Source: Camellia lanceoleosa (taxonomy: Eukaryota > Streptophyta > Magnoliopsida > Ericales > Theaceae). Taken from it: a stretch of DNA of 64,000 nt. The notes beneath the pieces are model-generated. The model ran no database searches and had not been told where the DNA came from. It was given only the letters and a program-made list of their open reading frames with translations. This document shows, in pieces, positions 1 to 12,670 of this stretch; the stretch's first letter is position 1; every line of letters begins with the position of its first letter. Position numbers and translations under genes: made by a program. Location of the stretch: positions 103,256,682 through 103,320,681 of the forward strand of contig CM045762.1 of assembly GCA_025200525.1 (NCBI GenBank), written 5' to 3'.

Positions 1-95
1 TCAGTTTGATAATTTAAAGATCTAGAACCAAATCAATACACTCAAAAACCAAATGAATCCAACCTAAAGAGGTTAATTTGAACACCCCTAATTGA

Positions 96-1615
96 GGGTA
101 ATTCTATTTTTACACAACTTCACTTAGCTCACACACTAAATGAAGTGAAATTTTTTCGTAACAAAATTTTGTCTTAAAATAAAAATACAATAATACCCTT
201 ATCTTCTTCCACTCAAATCCTAATTCTAAAACACTACAACCAGCCTCTATTACCAGCACCACCTCTCTCCTCTATCATTCCCTTTCGTCGCTTTTGTCCT
301 CCTCCGCCTACAATCACCTTCTGCCATGAACCAAACACTCAGACAAGCCCCTTGTCGTGAGCCACCCACTTTCGAGATTGACTATAAGGTTTAGGATGGA
401 AGGAGATGAGTTGGGAGTAGTGGTGGTGGTGGCAATAGAGGGTTGAGAGTGGCTACAATGGCAATGAAAGAAGGATGAGTCGATGGAAGAAAACTTAGGG
501 GTTTTGAAATTAAAGTTGAAGGTATTATTGGAATAAAAAGATGTGTATTGAGATTTTTTATTCTTTTTGTTAGGTTTTTAATTCTTGGCAATCCCGTTTG
601 ATAAAACTCCTTGCAGTTGTAATTTTATTCGATCTTTATTTCAGTGAGACTATGAGTTTTTAGATGCGAATTCAACCCAAATTGTGCCTATGCAGAGGAG
701 TTTGTGATCTTAATCCTATCATGTTTGCCACTTCACTGATCTTAGGAGTTCGTGATCTTATTCTTGTGCTTGAGCGGAGATCGCGCCCTTTTAGAAGTTT
801 CACTCGCCTGCAAAAATACTAGGAGTTGTTTTTTTTTGCTCGAGCAGCCATTCCTGCGCTCGAGCATAGACCCTGTTTAGTCACACGCGTTTTAGTAACT
901 CCGCTCGAGCAGCCATTCTTGCACTCGAGAGCTCAAGCGGAGATCGTGGCCCTATTTTCTATAAATATGTGGTTTTATCAGATTTTAGGGTTACGACTTC
1001 AAGATCTTCTTCTTGGGTATTATGGTTTTCATTTGGAGCTTCTTTGCTTGTTTCCTTTGATATTTGTGAGAGTTTATATCATGAATTGAGTAGATTATAT
1101 CAAAGGGTTTGTTTATTTTGTTTTATTCACAAAATAGAGATTTGTTCTTCGGTGAATTTTGTGGAATTTGGGCCTGGCTTGGTGGATTCGGAGTGGCTCA
1201 TCGTCGTAGTTGTGAATTGAACATTGGGCAAGACAATTATGAGGTGAAGACGGGGGCTAGAAGAGGCATATAGGGGTCGGTTAGATTCGGGCGTGAATTC
1301 GCTAGGTAATTGAGAGTACACTTGTATAATTCCTTTGTGTCTTCTTAGTAGATTGTTTTGTGGTTTTTGCCCGTGATTTTTTTTTTTTATCACAATTGGA
1401 GGTGTTCCAATTGTAGTTTTTTCACGTAAAATCGTTGTGTTGATTTGTCTTTGATTGTTTGATTGTGATTGCTATTTACTGGTTAAAATTGATACATAAT
1501 CACAAATCAATATGTCCGGGATTTTTAGATTTTTCAATTTTTATGTGTTTATTAAAATAATGTTCATTAAGTGTGTGCACTAAGAAAAATTGGTGTGTGA
1601 AAATTTAATTACCCC
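96..1615. mobile_element. Segment bounded by imperfect inverted repeats (non-autonomous DNA element candidate)
   Basis: The first about 60 bases (from GGGTAATT at 96) are matched, imperfectly, by the reverse complement of about 1561-1615 (ending AATTACCCC). Both arms continue with an ACACA run and a CACACACT..AATGAA block. No transposase ORF is seen and no convincing flanking duplication was found, so class and exact ends are uncertain. The interior contains an LTR scrap (770-950) and nothing recognisable as coding; short ORFs here lack family features. Confidence 0.45.
770..950 (+). repeat. LTR scrap carrying paired CTCGAG decamers
   Basis: It contains two pairs of the palindromic decamer seen in the large LTRs of this window: TGCTCGAGCA at 837 with CGCTCGAGCA at 857, and CGCTCGAGCA at 902 with a degenerate copy at 922. 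Both pairs are spaced 20 bp start to start. The flanking text resembles the promoter-proximal part of the LTR-A/LTR-B families, but no LTR terminus can be drawn, so this is called a fragment. Confidence 0.5.
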
Positions 1616-1947
1616 ACTGCTGAAGTTGCCCAGCTTGGGCAACTATTTTGTATTATATAATTTCTTTTTGGTAATCAAATTCCCAAAATGAAAAAGAAAA
1701 AAAAAAACTTTTGGAATGATGAGTGTAATTTTTTTTATGGGTTAATTACACTAAGACCTTTTAACTATAAGTACATATCAATTTACTTTATTATTTATGA
1801 ATCTGTATATTTAGACCCTTTCAACTATAAAAATATATTACTTTCACCCTTACTAGACTATCTCCAAAAAGGGTATATTTGTTCGATTTTATAGATAAAG
1901 AGGGTAAAGTGAAATTGGTCAATAGTGGAAGGGCTCTTGGTATAATC

Positions 1948-1978
<31 letters not shown>

Positions 1979-2191
1979 TTTGTTCCTTGCATTTCATCGG
2001 TGATTGAAGATTTGAGATTATTGCATACTTAAATGGAGTTCTAGTTTTGCACGAATCTAATTTTTAAGGGCATTATTAATTTATATGCAAAATAATGACA
2101 AAACACTAACAAAATGAAGATTTTTTTAATGGTGAACAAAATGAAGGTGAATCGAAGAGCTATAATAATATGATGCTAAAGATTAGCTTTA
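1616..2191. other. AT-rich intergenic, no gene seen
   Basis: AT-rich sequence with a long A-run at about 1950-1978. No coding family is recognised and no element ends are visible. Confidence 0.5.
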
Positions 2192-2559
2192 GAGCAATAC
2201 CCTCCCTCCTTGCATTTCCTACTTGCAAGTCCATTAGGCCCACTTTTAGGCTCAATTTTGATAATCTGAACCGTTCTTATTTTAAGATTTGTTCAGTATA
2301 TCATACCTGTAAAAAATCAAGTTGATCGGATATCAGAAAGTATATGTTCGGAAAACTCGAACTAAAAACTATTTTTTTAAAGAATTTAATGAACAGTTTT
2401 CCGAACATATGCTTTCTAATATTCGATTAACTTGATTTTTTACAGGTATGATATACTGAACAAATCTTAAAATATGAACGATTCGAATTATCAAAATTGG
2501 ACCTAAAAGTGATCCCAATGGACTTGCAAGTAAAAAATGTAAAGAGGGGATCCTTGCTC
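2192..2559. mobile_element. Foldback MITE with about 165-bp arms
   Basis: The left arm from GAGCAA (2192) reads through to about 2360 and is matched by the reverse complement of about 2395-2559 (ending TTGCTC), with scattered mismatches and a short AT-rich loop. It has no coding capacity. Near-complete self-complementarity over almost the whole length is typical of MITEs and of hairpin small-RNA precursors. Flanking bases give no clear target duplication beyond perhaps TA, so the superfamily is not assigned. Confidence 0.7.
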
Positions 2560-2655
2560 ATATTAGGGACCTAAACAAGTTGGTACATTTCCCAACTGAC
2601 TCATGTCCCGAGCTATCATTTCCAAGCTGAGTTGTTGCCAAAATTAAAACCGATT

Positions 2656-3093
2656 CACTGTGTTTGGTTTGAGTTTTCTGGATTAAGTTTTTTGAAAACT
2701 GAGTTTTTTGGTTTTCGTATTCTTTTGTTTTTAGTGAATATTTTTTAAATTTTAAACATTTTTTTTTACTTTTTTAGATGCACCTTAGTTAAAGGTATCT
2801 AAAAAGTAAAAAATTTATGAAAAAATATTTTAAAAAATTAATAAATACATAGATATACAAAAAAATGTACTGAATTCTTGTATTTTTTTTGTATTTTTGA
2901 TATTTAGTGAATTTTTAAAAGATTTTTTTTATAAATTTTTTAGTTTTTAGGTGTATTTATGTTAGGTGTGTTTAAAAAGTAAAAAAATTGATTAAAATAT
3001 TAAAAAAATTCAGTAAAAACAAAAAAAATACGAAAAATAAGAAAGTAGAATTTTCTGAAAAGTGTTTTGAAAAACTGATAACCAAGCACAGTA
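2656..3093. mobile_element. AT-rich MITE, family member of the copy at 54.26 kb
   Basis: Terminal inverted repeats read CACTGTGTTTGGTTT at the left and, in reverse complement, ACTGTGCTTGGTTA at the right. The interior is AT-rich and repeats short blocks around 'agatgcacc' and 'aggtgtattt'. A second copy with the same order of motifs lies at about 54,260-54,705, which supports a real dispersed family. It is non-coding. Exact ends may be off by a few bases. Confidence 0.65.
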
Positions 3094-3740
3094 ATAAGAT
3101 TTTTTTCCATCCCTAGACATACATCAACATACACTTATTCACTCCATTTCTCTCCTCCCTCTCCTTTTCCTGGATATTCTAATTTAAATCTTCTTGCCAA
3201 GTCTCATGCTGATTCGTCAACACACGCACAATCATTAAGCCTGAGGCTTTTAAAAATGCAGGTTGTATGACTATTTTTTGAAAGCAAATGTTTACATGGC
3301 TTTTATTTGGAATTAAATGTTATTATTCGAAGCACTCCTTTTAGGAGTCGATATGTAAATCTCTTATAAGGTTTAAGTTACTTTGCTCAAAACCACTATT
3401 TTTATTTGAGGTCGTGTGCTTTGCCACTGTCATGGGTTTTTCCAAAGTACACAACTTATAATATTTGGTGGATTTTAAAAGCATTTTCAAATGTTGTCAG
3501 GTATCATGTACACTCCTGAGAGATGTTTTCTAATACAACAATACTTGATAGCTCGATGGCTCGAATTTCGAATGTCTCAAAACTCAAAACTACCGTTTTA
3601 AGACATTCGAGCCATTCGGATTATACAAATTCGAGCTACCAAGCGTTTTTCTTTCTAATAACCACATTCGTTACCCATTAATATGTTTGGAAAACGTACT
3701 TGTCAACACTTGATGCGATCTAGTACCACATAATATCGGG
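3094..3740. other. Host-like intergenic, no gene seen
   Basis: No coding family is recognised. A small imperfect foldback (3549-3640) built around 'gctcgaatttcgaatgtct' and its partial complement is the only structure noticed. This sequence and that from 6970 onward formed one locus before the solo LTR inserted. Confidence 0.5.
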
Positions 3741-3745
3741 ATAAC

Positions 3746-6700
3746 TGTGACGACCCAGAATTTTTCCCTCCGCTCGAGCGGAAGAGTTGACGCTCGAGCG
3801 GACTTTTGGAGTTTCCAGCAATTGTGCAGACGGCCTGAGATTCTGGGAGTTGTGATTCTCCGCTCGAGCGGGGAAGTTTACGCTCGAGTGGACGGCTTTG
3901 TTGGTCTGCACGCTCGAGCGGAAGAGTTGACGCTCGAGCGGGCCTCTAGGTTGAGTTGTATTTCTGAGGTGTGGGTTTGTTTTGGACATTTTTATTAGTG
4001 TATTTGGAACCTTCTTATTTTATTTTGGAGTATTGGTTGTGGTGGTAATATGATGGCAAAGTAAGATTGGGCCAAAAGCTTTAATTAGAATAAATTGTCA
4101 TGACCAGCCGTCACTCTTTTATCCTTTTCTTTGTCCACACTTTGAATTTGGATGTGAGGTTAGAACCATTGGAAAGCTTATTTCCGGGGCTTCAATTTGG
4201 ACACAAGAACGACCTAAAACGGAGTTTGGATGGGAGAGTTATACCTGTTCAAAGTTTCGGAATCTGTGCTGAGGGCAGGTCCGCTCGAGCGGAAAACAGT
4301 CCGCTCGAGCGGGAATTACGGGACAGCAGCTTTAAGAACGGGATTTTTGGATCATTTCATAGATTTTCTTCAACCCTCTTCTTTCCTCTTTGCCTTAGTC
4401 CGAAACCCTAACTCTCAAACCTTTGATTTCACCCATTTTTATCAACAATCCACCATGGTTTTGGCATGTAGGATGGAGAACTAAGGAGGATCAATGTTTT
4501 TACCCGATTAAAATTTGGATTGGTGAAAGTTTCTTCTCAAGCTCACCCCTTTGCTTGATTGTTGAGGTAAGGGTTGAAGACTCTTTAATATTTACATCCA
4601 TAGATAGATTGGAGGTGTCTTCATTGTATAATGGTGCAAGTTTTCATTTATGTTATGTATATGGAAGAAATTATGAGATTTTGGGAATTTTGGGGTTTGA
4701 ACATTGGGGGTTTTATGGTTTGAAGATATTGGGAGTTAATTGATGGGTTTAAATAATGGTTTATGAGTCCTAGATGTGTAATTGATGGAAAAATAGTATT
4801 GGGTTAATAAGTTTGATTATTTCTTGAAATCTCATTATTTTCTTGAAACCCTAAGTTTCTTAAGGATGATAACCAAAGATTTAACCCAAATTGAATGTAG
4901 AATAATGAAATTGACGTATTGAATTATGTATATACAAGTTTAATTGGAATTTGGTGATACTTGGAAATTATGTTTAAATTTGCGAATGAACTTGTTAGAA
5001 GCTTTGTGAATCATGTCTTAGTGAGAAAGGAGATTGGGGGGAAGGGTTTGTTGATGATGTGGATGATGTAAATTGAGCCTTAGCAATTTAATTTGAATTA
5101 TGTGAAATTATATTTGGTAGCGAGTGGAATGATGTTAAATAGTTTGGATTATATTGGATGGTGATAATTATGTGGAGTTATGTTGATTACGTGGGGTTGT
5201 GTTAATGTTGTTGAATTGAATTGTGTAGGGTTAGCTGCAGGGACGGACCTAGCATCTAAACACTGTGAGTAATAGTACTACAAATGTACCTTGTTTACCG
5301 TTAAGGATATTGTTAACAACATTCTACTTTCTGTGAACTAATATAGTAATGTGTTTGTTGAGTGAGAATTGATGTGAACGTTGAAAGAGTTAGCGCACCT
5401 CGGTATGATTCTGAACCTATTCCGTATTTGAGGTTATGGTATCATCCTGAAAATTACCTATACTTCTGTATACGAATTGCATAGAACTATTAACACTGTG
5501 AAGTTGGTTTATAAGTTATTCCGGCCTGTTGATGTAATGGAATCTATATACATTACGGAATTGTGGTATTTATGTATTTCTGAAAGCGTGCAAGCTGTAA
5601 ACTATGTTGCCTTTTGTTAACAGTTATCAGCAACGTTCTGTTAAACTTATGTTATGTATTTTCAGTATACCATGATAGGAAATGATTGATTCTTGAAAAG
5701 CTATGATATGTTGGAAATGAACGAACGAATGTCCAGTTTTCTAAAAAGTATTTGTGGCACCCTTAGTCCGGATGGCCCTCGCCCGGGGGTAACAATACCG
5801 TGGCCTATGGCCCTCGCCCGGGGGTAACAATACCGTGGCTGTTGGTATCAACTTTGTGGTCCTCGGACCTACCTGTTGTGGTCTTCGGACCTACCTGTTG
5901 TGGTCCTCGGACCTACCTGATCTGATGGCTAATGGTGTACCACATATGATCTTATGAAAAATCTGAATATGGAAATGACTATGAATATGATTACGAAAAT
6001 GGTTTGGAATCTGGAAATGCATAAGATTATGTTTCTGATATTTCTGGACCGTTAGGTCATTCTAATACTTCGGTATGGAACAAAGTCTTTGACGAACGTG
6101 CTACACCTTGGTGGGAGCCACCTCTGGAATCCGTCGAGCCACCTCTTGAGTCCATACATCCCATTCTTCGTGACTACGCTACATGCGTTTCGTACCTTCT
6201 GGATCGCGCTATATGCGTTCAGCATTCTCGTGACTACGCTACATGCGTTCTGTACCTTCTGTGACTACGCTATATACGTTATGTTACCCACGCTTATGCG
6301 TTTTGTTATTTCTGTTACTTCTGATATATCTGTTACTTCTGATATCTCTGTTACTTCTGATATCCCTGGACCTATAGTCGTTCTGCATCTGTAGGCCTAT
6401 GGCTATTTTGGAATTAATCACGGAATGTAGTTAATAATATGTATCTGCAACTATATGTTTTGATTAGTCAGGTTAAATATCACAATATTTATGTACTATT
6501 ATTCACTGAGTTCGCTCATTCTGTATTTTATCTGTCTGTTTCTGTAGGTAGCCAATCGGGAGTTCAGTCCCAACCTTTAAAGCTTGTGTTCCACTTGTCA
6601 ACCTTGAGGCGTCCAGGCACCACCTGAAGCCGTTCGTTTTGTAAAGTTTTGCCGAGTTTCAATTTATGGATTAGATGTCTATTTTTGGGTTGATTGTAAA

Positions 6701-6964
6701 TAATTCCATCTTCATTATTATTTTTGTTATGTGCCTATTTGTGGGGTTGAGTCGAGGCATATGGATGTAGACTGTCTGTATAATATTTACTTAGTGTGAT
6801 GTTGAGATCCTGGCATGTTAGAAGTAGCTCAATGGATGTTATTTGATGTATTTTATATTATTGCATGCTTCTGTTCAGGCCCCATAAGATATGTATAACA
6901 AGTTTAGTGTCTGGTTTCGAATGGGTCATGCCCAAACTTTTAGGGGCGGGTTTGGGGTGTGACA
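3746..6964 (+). mobile_element. Solo LTR, family LTR-B (3.2 kb)
   Basis: It starts TGTGACGACCC and ends GGGGTGTGACA. It is flanked by the identical 5-mer ATAAC at 3741-3745 and 6965-6969, the signature of an intact LTR insertion reduced to a solo LTR by LTR-LTR recombination. It carries four pairs of the CGCTCGAGCG decamer (3771/3791, 3861/3881, 3911/3931, 4282/4302), a donor-like GAG|GTAAGG at 4567, an acceptor-like TTTCTGTAG near 6548, and subrepeats at about 5757-5930 and 6165-6390. A second, inverted copy of the family lies at 54,951-60,248. ORFs inside are fortuitous. Confidence 0.92.
5757..6390. repeat. Short tandem subrepeats inside the LTR-B solo LTR
   Basis: Three kinds of short repeats follow one another: two copies of a unit containing CCCTCGCCCGGGGGTAACAA, three copies of a roughly 21-bp GGTCCTCGGACCTACCTG unit, and about four copies around GTGACTACGCTACATGCGTT, ending in a short SSR-like run of 'tctgttacttctgata'. 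The corresponding part of the inverted LTR-B copy (55.88-56.66 kb) is also filled with subrepeats, but of different sequence. Confidence 0.75.
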
Positions 6965-6969
6965 ATAAC

Positions 6970-7295
6970 GATCTCATAACATTTTCTAAAAACTGTAAAC
7001 CCTTATTAGGCTTGATGTAGACCGCATCATGTCCTAATAACAACAACAACAAATGATTTTCCAAACCTCAGTCGTTTTATAAGGAATCATACATAATTTT
7101 GAGGGCAATGGAAGCCATGGCATCTCGTTATGATGCCAAAATAATGATGTACTAGATGTTTTTATAAAACAAAAAATGATCCTCCACTTTCAAAGCCAAG
7201 TTGTTACCATGTTGGTTTTATTTAAAGCTCAAAAGAAAGGCTAAACTATGTTTTAACTTGATTCCTAATGCGAATACATTGGCAAAATCCATTTA
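6970..7295. other. Host-like intergenic, no gene seen
   Basis: Continuation of the locus left of the LTR-B solo LTR. No motif or coding family is recognised. Confidence 0.45.
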
Positions 7296-7796
7296 TGTAA
7301 CATTCTAAGTTTGAGGGACCGCTCGGTGAAGCGAGGCTCCTAGAATCTCCTCTACAGGTTTGAAATTCTGGGAGAGAAGGTTTTTTGCTCAAGCGACAAA
7401 GTTACCGCTCGAGCGGTCTGCTCGGATTCAACCAACTTAAAAGTCATTTTTTAACTTAGTCTTTTCACCTTTTCATTTCCTCTTCTCTCTCCTCTCTCTA
7501 GTTTCGAAAAACCCTACTTCCTCTCTCTAGAAATCTCTTATCTCACCAAGAATCAAACTTAGATCTCTTGTAAAAAGCAAAGCCCGCGTAGAGGCCACTA
7601 TTCTCACCGATTGGATTGTGTTTCATGAAGATTTCTTCTTGGGTCTTGTCTTCTTGATCTCACTTTTGAGGTAAGGACACCTTTAACTTAATATATCTAT
7701 GATTAAGATGTGTATGTAGTATTTTCTTAGTTATATTGATGCATGAGATGAACCACATGGTTTACAATGAAATTTGAGGTTAAAAGGGTGATTCCT
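7296..7796 (+). repeat. 5' part of an LTR-B-like LTR, truncated
   Basis: It opens TGTAACATTCTAAG and contains one decamer pair (TGCTCAAGCG at 7386, CGCTCGAGCG at 7406, 20 bp apart). A CT-rich leader follows, and a donor-like GAG|GTAAGG at 7671, in the same order as in the complete LTRs here. The match stops at 7796, where a minus-strand LTR begins. No continuation on the far side was found, so this is a truncated copy. Confidence 0.6.
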
Positions 7797-9840
7797 TGTA
7801 ACGCCCCAAAATAATCCAACACAAAACAACCACACCAACTAGCACTCGCTAATTAAAGACAATAAATCTTCCATCTTTACATGATTAATGAACGAGCTTA
7901 TACAAAAGTTCACATGCGAATATACATTCAATAGTATGAAAAACATATGAATCTATAGCATGTGAAATATCTAGTACCAAGTAATTAAAATGCCCTTAGG
8001 GGCTTATATCTTCCAAGGCAATGGCCCGGTTACACAAAATGGTTTCTCGGACCCATACACGTCTTGCCCTTGGCTTATAAAAATTTACAACAAAAATAAA
8101 AGAGCAAACTACTCTTCACAATCATATCCACACCATCAATTCGGCGGGATCACCACATCTTTACCTACACCAAAATCTCATAGGGGTGAGCATAAAGCCC
8201 AGTAGAGAATTTTCACAAAGTATATTCAGTTATGCAAAATTCCTCAACATCATATGCAAATGCGATACCATGCCATGCCATTATAAAGAAGAACTTCATT
8301 TTAATGCACAACTTGAAAATCACCATGTTTTCAATAATATTATGCAATCTCATCAATTTCAAAACTTTCAATTCTTTTGATCAACAATGGCGGTAAATAT
8401 GACACTGGTAATCCCTAAGTTAGTGTCTGCAAGTAGACTATACAAGTACTACCAAATTGTCATTTTTACCGTTATTAACCGGAAGGCCCGACACCTATCC
8501 GCGCGATTTTCTGGTCTTTCAACATGGACACTCAAGCCCACTTATCAAATTCATCTACACCTCCTAACCGGACTTACCAACATATTTACTCCATAACACA
8601 TTTCCATAGTTCTCATTACAATATATATTCCTTTCATGAAGTGAATGTTTCCAAAATAAATTCACAATGCAAATTAATTAAATGAATGAGTAAGCGATGC
8701 AAAGAATTCTCCGTGCCTCATAGCATTTCTCTATTTTCATACATCTCTATAATAGTATCAAACAATCACATTTTCCATTTTTTTCTCTCTAATGTTATTT
8801 TGCAAAACAACCATATGCTCAACAATGCCAATAACACATAGCAATAGTTTTCATCATACACAATCCTTAGCATTTCAGTCTCTTCAAGACTATATGAAAT
8901 TATCCAAATATCCAATTCCCAAGATTTTCAATTCCATAATCCTTAGTACTCAACAATTTGCCATTTTCACCACTAAACATGTTCATGCATTCAACAATAG
9001 TCCTCAATAAATTCCCAATCCTCATATATCAAGAAAGTTATCCTCTTTGCAAAACATATTATAAAATCTACCTTCATTTACTCATTTAACACAAGACAAG
9101 GAAGAAAAACCCTTAGGTTCCTCCACATTTTCCAAAAATCCCCAAATTTCTAGGGTTTTCATCAAAACCCAACATTTTCCCATTTCATGGTGAAACCCAA
9201 CCAAAATCATATTTTCTTGAGTTTTATAAAAAGAACATCCTCACGGATAGAAAAAGGATGGGGATCAAAACCCATTTCCTTAAAACTTTCTCTACATTTG
9301 GAGCAAAATCAAAATCAATACAATAACTTCAAAAGAGCTTTTAAATCATCATTAATGTAGCAAAACTTGTATATATAACTCAAGAAGTCCCTACCTCAAT
9401 GCTTGATGAAGAAAGAGATGGAAACCCTGATGATGTTGAAAGAAGTTCTCCACTGCACACAATGAAGTTCTTGAGGAGTTTTCAACTTTTGATGAAGGAG
9501 CCAAGGTTGAATCTCAAGTGAATAAAAGAAGATCAAGGGTTTTGACTTGGTTTGAGGTGGAAATATAGAGAGAAGGGAGAGATATATTTTTAGAGAGACA
9601 GAAATGAGGTCAATATGATATACAAACAACCCAAAAGAAGAAAGAAAACAGAGCCTCGGATCTGCCCAGATCGCAGACGCGGGCGCCTTCCCTCAGATAT
9701 GCGGAGTGCTCCTTCCCATACGCGGTCTTCATCCTCGCATGTGCGGTGGTCCTTGTCGCACCTCTCTCCGCACTTTTCTTTTAGGCAGTGTGCATTCTTT
9801 CAAAACCACCTCCCCATCATGAAAGATCAAGGGAAGTAGT
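7797..9840 (-). mobile_element. LTR on the minus strand, right end unclear
   Basis: It starts at the left with TGTAACGCCCC, the inverted 3' end seen in the LTR-A family. Read on the minus strand it shows the LTR landmarks in order: a GC-rich proximal region (9650-9780), a donor-like GAG|GTAGGG (inverted at about 9393), and the CTACTGGGC/GCTCACC block (inverted at 8177-8205). Its sequence differs from LTR-A, so it is a related but separate family. The sense 5' end near 9.8 kb could not be fixed and no target duplication was found. Confidence 0.6.
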
Positions 9841-11359
9841 TGATAATGAATCTTGAACTGTTTTCATCACTAAGGAGTATGAAACGACCAAAGACTCAAT
9901 AGTTCAATTGACATCTGATTGAACCCAAAACAAGTTATTATCTTGCACCTTTTAGTCCAAATTTTATTACTCTATTTTAGATTACCATCCAGTCTTTAGT
10001 TAATTGAGTCCAAAAGGTGAAGTTAAGTCCTCTAATGGAAAGAGGGCTCAAACCAAGAGTTGTTTTAGGCATGAAAGAGACATCATACCATTAGTAATGA
10101 ACCCCCAAAGGGATTAAACCATTAAGCATGACATCTTAATCTCATGCTTAAACAAACAAGTAGCTTGAAACCACTTTCAAAGAAAAACAAAAGCCAAGAA
10201 ATGAGGGAGGTTGCAGAGGTGATTAAAGGTGATCACAAGTATGGAAAGCCATAAATAAACACAATCAACTCAAATAAGGTGGTGTCTAAGGCCTAAAACA
10301 CCAAACTCATGAGGGCAATTACACTACAAGCATGGAAAACAAAGCTCAAATACAATAAACACTTCAAGACAGTCCTAAAACAGTCTAAAAACATGCTGAA
10401 ATTAAGACAAAAATAGCTAGATTAATATGCTAAAACATGGAGCATGCTAGACTAGTAAGCAAAACACAAGGAGGGGAGGCTAACCCCTCCAATTTTGGAC
10501 TTCAAACCATGATTTTAGCCACTGAAATAGCTTTGAAAATCAGTATTAAAAAGCTTAAAAAAAAAATAGTGCAAAGGTGGGAAACACAAGGGTAAGGGTC
10601 TTGAAAGCAAGGTGTAAAGAAGGGTGAACCACCCCTCAATCTTTATTGGCCTTAAAACCCAAGTTTCATCCAAAAAATACAGAGTTTTTATAGCCCAAAA
10701 ATAGTTGAAAAACAACAAGAAAAATAGTGAATAAAGCAAGTAAAGAGGCAAAGCCTTATACCTCATGAAGAGGAAATCAATTCCAAGCAATAAACCAAGG
10801 CAAACACACCCTCAAGAGCTCAAATAAGGCTCAAAGATACCTCAGCTCAAAGATGGAGAGGTTTGGTTAAGAGTGTATAGGCAAAGGTGAAGGATATGTA
10901 AGCAAGGGTTAAGAAATTTGCAAGAGAGAGAGGAAAAATTTCGCTCCAAAATTTTTCTAACCATTAAATATGAGAGGGAGGCCTTCTATATATAGAAAAC
11001 ATGAATTTCCCTCATAAACATCCAACTATACACGTGGGAGCAGATGCAAACAAATTAGCACAATAAGCTGTCACAAAATATTTGCAAAAGACATTGGTGG
11101 CGGTGGCCATCATCAGTGGTAGCAACCAAGAGTGATGGCTGGCAGCCCAAAGCAGTGGCCGGCAGGCCACCAGAGGTCGTAGGCTTGAAGATCCAAGGTT
11201 TGGTCCAAAGCAGGACAACATGGGTGCAAGGTTTGAAAGGCTCAATGCTGTGGCGTTTTGCTGAGGACTTCGAGCACTTGATAAGCATATAGACTTATTA
11301 TTGAGTGTGCAAGCGATGATGTCCAAATCGTAGGGGCCGTCAACAATGGGGTGTCTACA
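9841..11359 (-). mobile_element. 3' LTR of a minus-strand Tat-like element (truncated at left)
   Basis: On the minus strand the LTR starts at 11,359 with TGTAGACACCCCAT, the same start as the LTRs at 24,206 and 35,063 and the inverted start at 36,224. The first about 100 bases share blocks such as TTTGGAC..TCATC with the 36.2-kb copy. It is preceded, in element orientation, by a purine-rich tract and text matching that before the 35,063 LTR. A TATA-like CTATATATAG lies at 10,987-10,996. The LTR end is lost at the left. ORFs in this stretch are not supported as genes. Confidence 0.65.
10987..10996 (-). promoter_or_regulatory. Putative TATA box of the minus-strand Tat LTR
   Basis: CTATATATAG, itself palindromic, sits about 365 bases into the LTR in element orientation. 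A GC-rich region with the GTGGCC/GGCCAC palindrome (11,155-11,170) lies upstream of it. Assignment rests on position and sequence only. Confidence 0.5.
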
Positions 11360-11828
11360 GTTGCACCTATTTGACAGAACTCGGAGTCATGAAATAACGT
11401 GAGTGAATGTCAAAGCCCGAAGATAACCCATTTTGACAAGGCCGTAAGACTTGGACAAACAATCAAGATAGAAATAAATGGTTGCGCCTGCAGGTTGCCT
11501 ACGTGTCCCTTTGTAAGGAATCAAACCAGCGTAGTTCTGGGGCAGGATGCAAATGATATGCACAATGCACCTTTGAAAGATGGACTCATACGCCCCGCAA
11601 AGTCGGCTATTTTGAAAACTTACGATCATGCAAGATGATGCAATAAGCAATAAGCAATAACAGATGCAACAAGATAACAACATACGAATGAGCACCTTTA
11701 AGCTTAAAACCAACACAGGTTCCATACAACAAGACATAAAACACATTCTAACCACGCCTAAACACGGGGCGAAGAAAGAAAACACCGCTCAGGGTCGCGC
11801 CTTGCGCGTCTTGAGAAATTGAGAAACG
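11360..11828 (-). mobile_element. Tat-like element interior next to the 3' LTR
   Basis: In element orientation this ends with a purine-rich tract directly before the LTR. Its first about 110 bases are a clear inverted match to 34,950-35,062, the same region of the plus-strand derivative (shared blocks such as GACATTCACTC and TTCTGTCAAA). This places it just upstream of the 3' LTR. Non-coding. Confidence 0.65.
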
Positions 11829-12670
11829 AAAACCGCTCGGGGTCGTGTTTCACACGTCCCCAGATGAAAACCACTCAAGGTCGCGCTTCACACATCTTGA
11901 GATAAAGAGAAATCGCTCGGGGTCGCACTTCACGCATCTTGAGATAAAACATGCCCAGAGCCGAGCGTCACGCATCCTGAGATACTCTAATCACGCTAAA
12001 ATCATGAGAAGAGGAGAAAAACTGGTTGGGCTCATGCTTCATGCTTCCTGAGATAAAACACGCCCAGAGCCGCGCATCATGCGTCCTGAGATACTCTAAT
12101 CACACTGAAATTGTGAGAAGAGGAGAAAAATCACTTGGGCTCGCACTTCAAGCGTCTCGAGATAAAACACGCCCAGAGTTATGTGTCACGCATCTTGAGA
12201 TACTCTAATCACGCTGAAATCGTAAGAAGAGCAGAAAAACCACTTGGGCTTGCACTTCACGCGTCCCGAGATAAAACACGCCCAGAGGAGAAAAATCGCT
12301 CGGGTTCGCGCTTCACGCTGCTCGAGATAAAACATGCCCAAAGCCTCGCGTCATGCATCTTGAGATACTCTAATCACGCTAAAATCGTGAGAAGAGGAGA
12401 AAAGCCGCTCAGGCTCGCGCTTCACGCGTGCTGAGATAAAACATGCCCAAAGCCACGCGTCACACATCTTGAGATACTCTAATCACCCTGAAATCGTGAG
12501 AAGAGGAGAAAAACCACTCGGTCTTGCGTTTCACGTGTCCCGAGAAGCAAGAAAAATCGCTCGGGCTCGCGTTTCACGCGTCCCGAGATAAAACATGCCC
12601 AATGCCACGCGTCACGTGTCCTGAGAAACAAGAAAAGTCACTCGAGCTCGCATTTCACATGTCTTGAGAG
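11829..12670. repeat. Tandem array, unit about 108 bp, in the Tat-like 3' region
   Basis: About eight units, some internally deleted, each running through CGCTCGGG, GCTTCACGCGTC, GAGATAAAACA, GCCCAGAGC, GAGATACTCTAATCACGCT and GTGAGAAGAGGAGAAAAA. Each full unit holds two diverged copies of a shorter theme (a CG-rich block followed by 'gagata'). Tat/Ogre-lineage retrotransposons are known for hypervariable 3' regions that accumulate such arrays, and the position just inside the 3' LTR fits that. The overlapping short ORFs are products of the periodicity. Confidence 0.85.
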
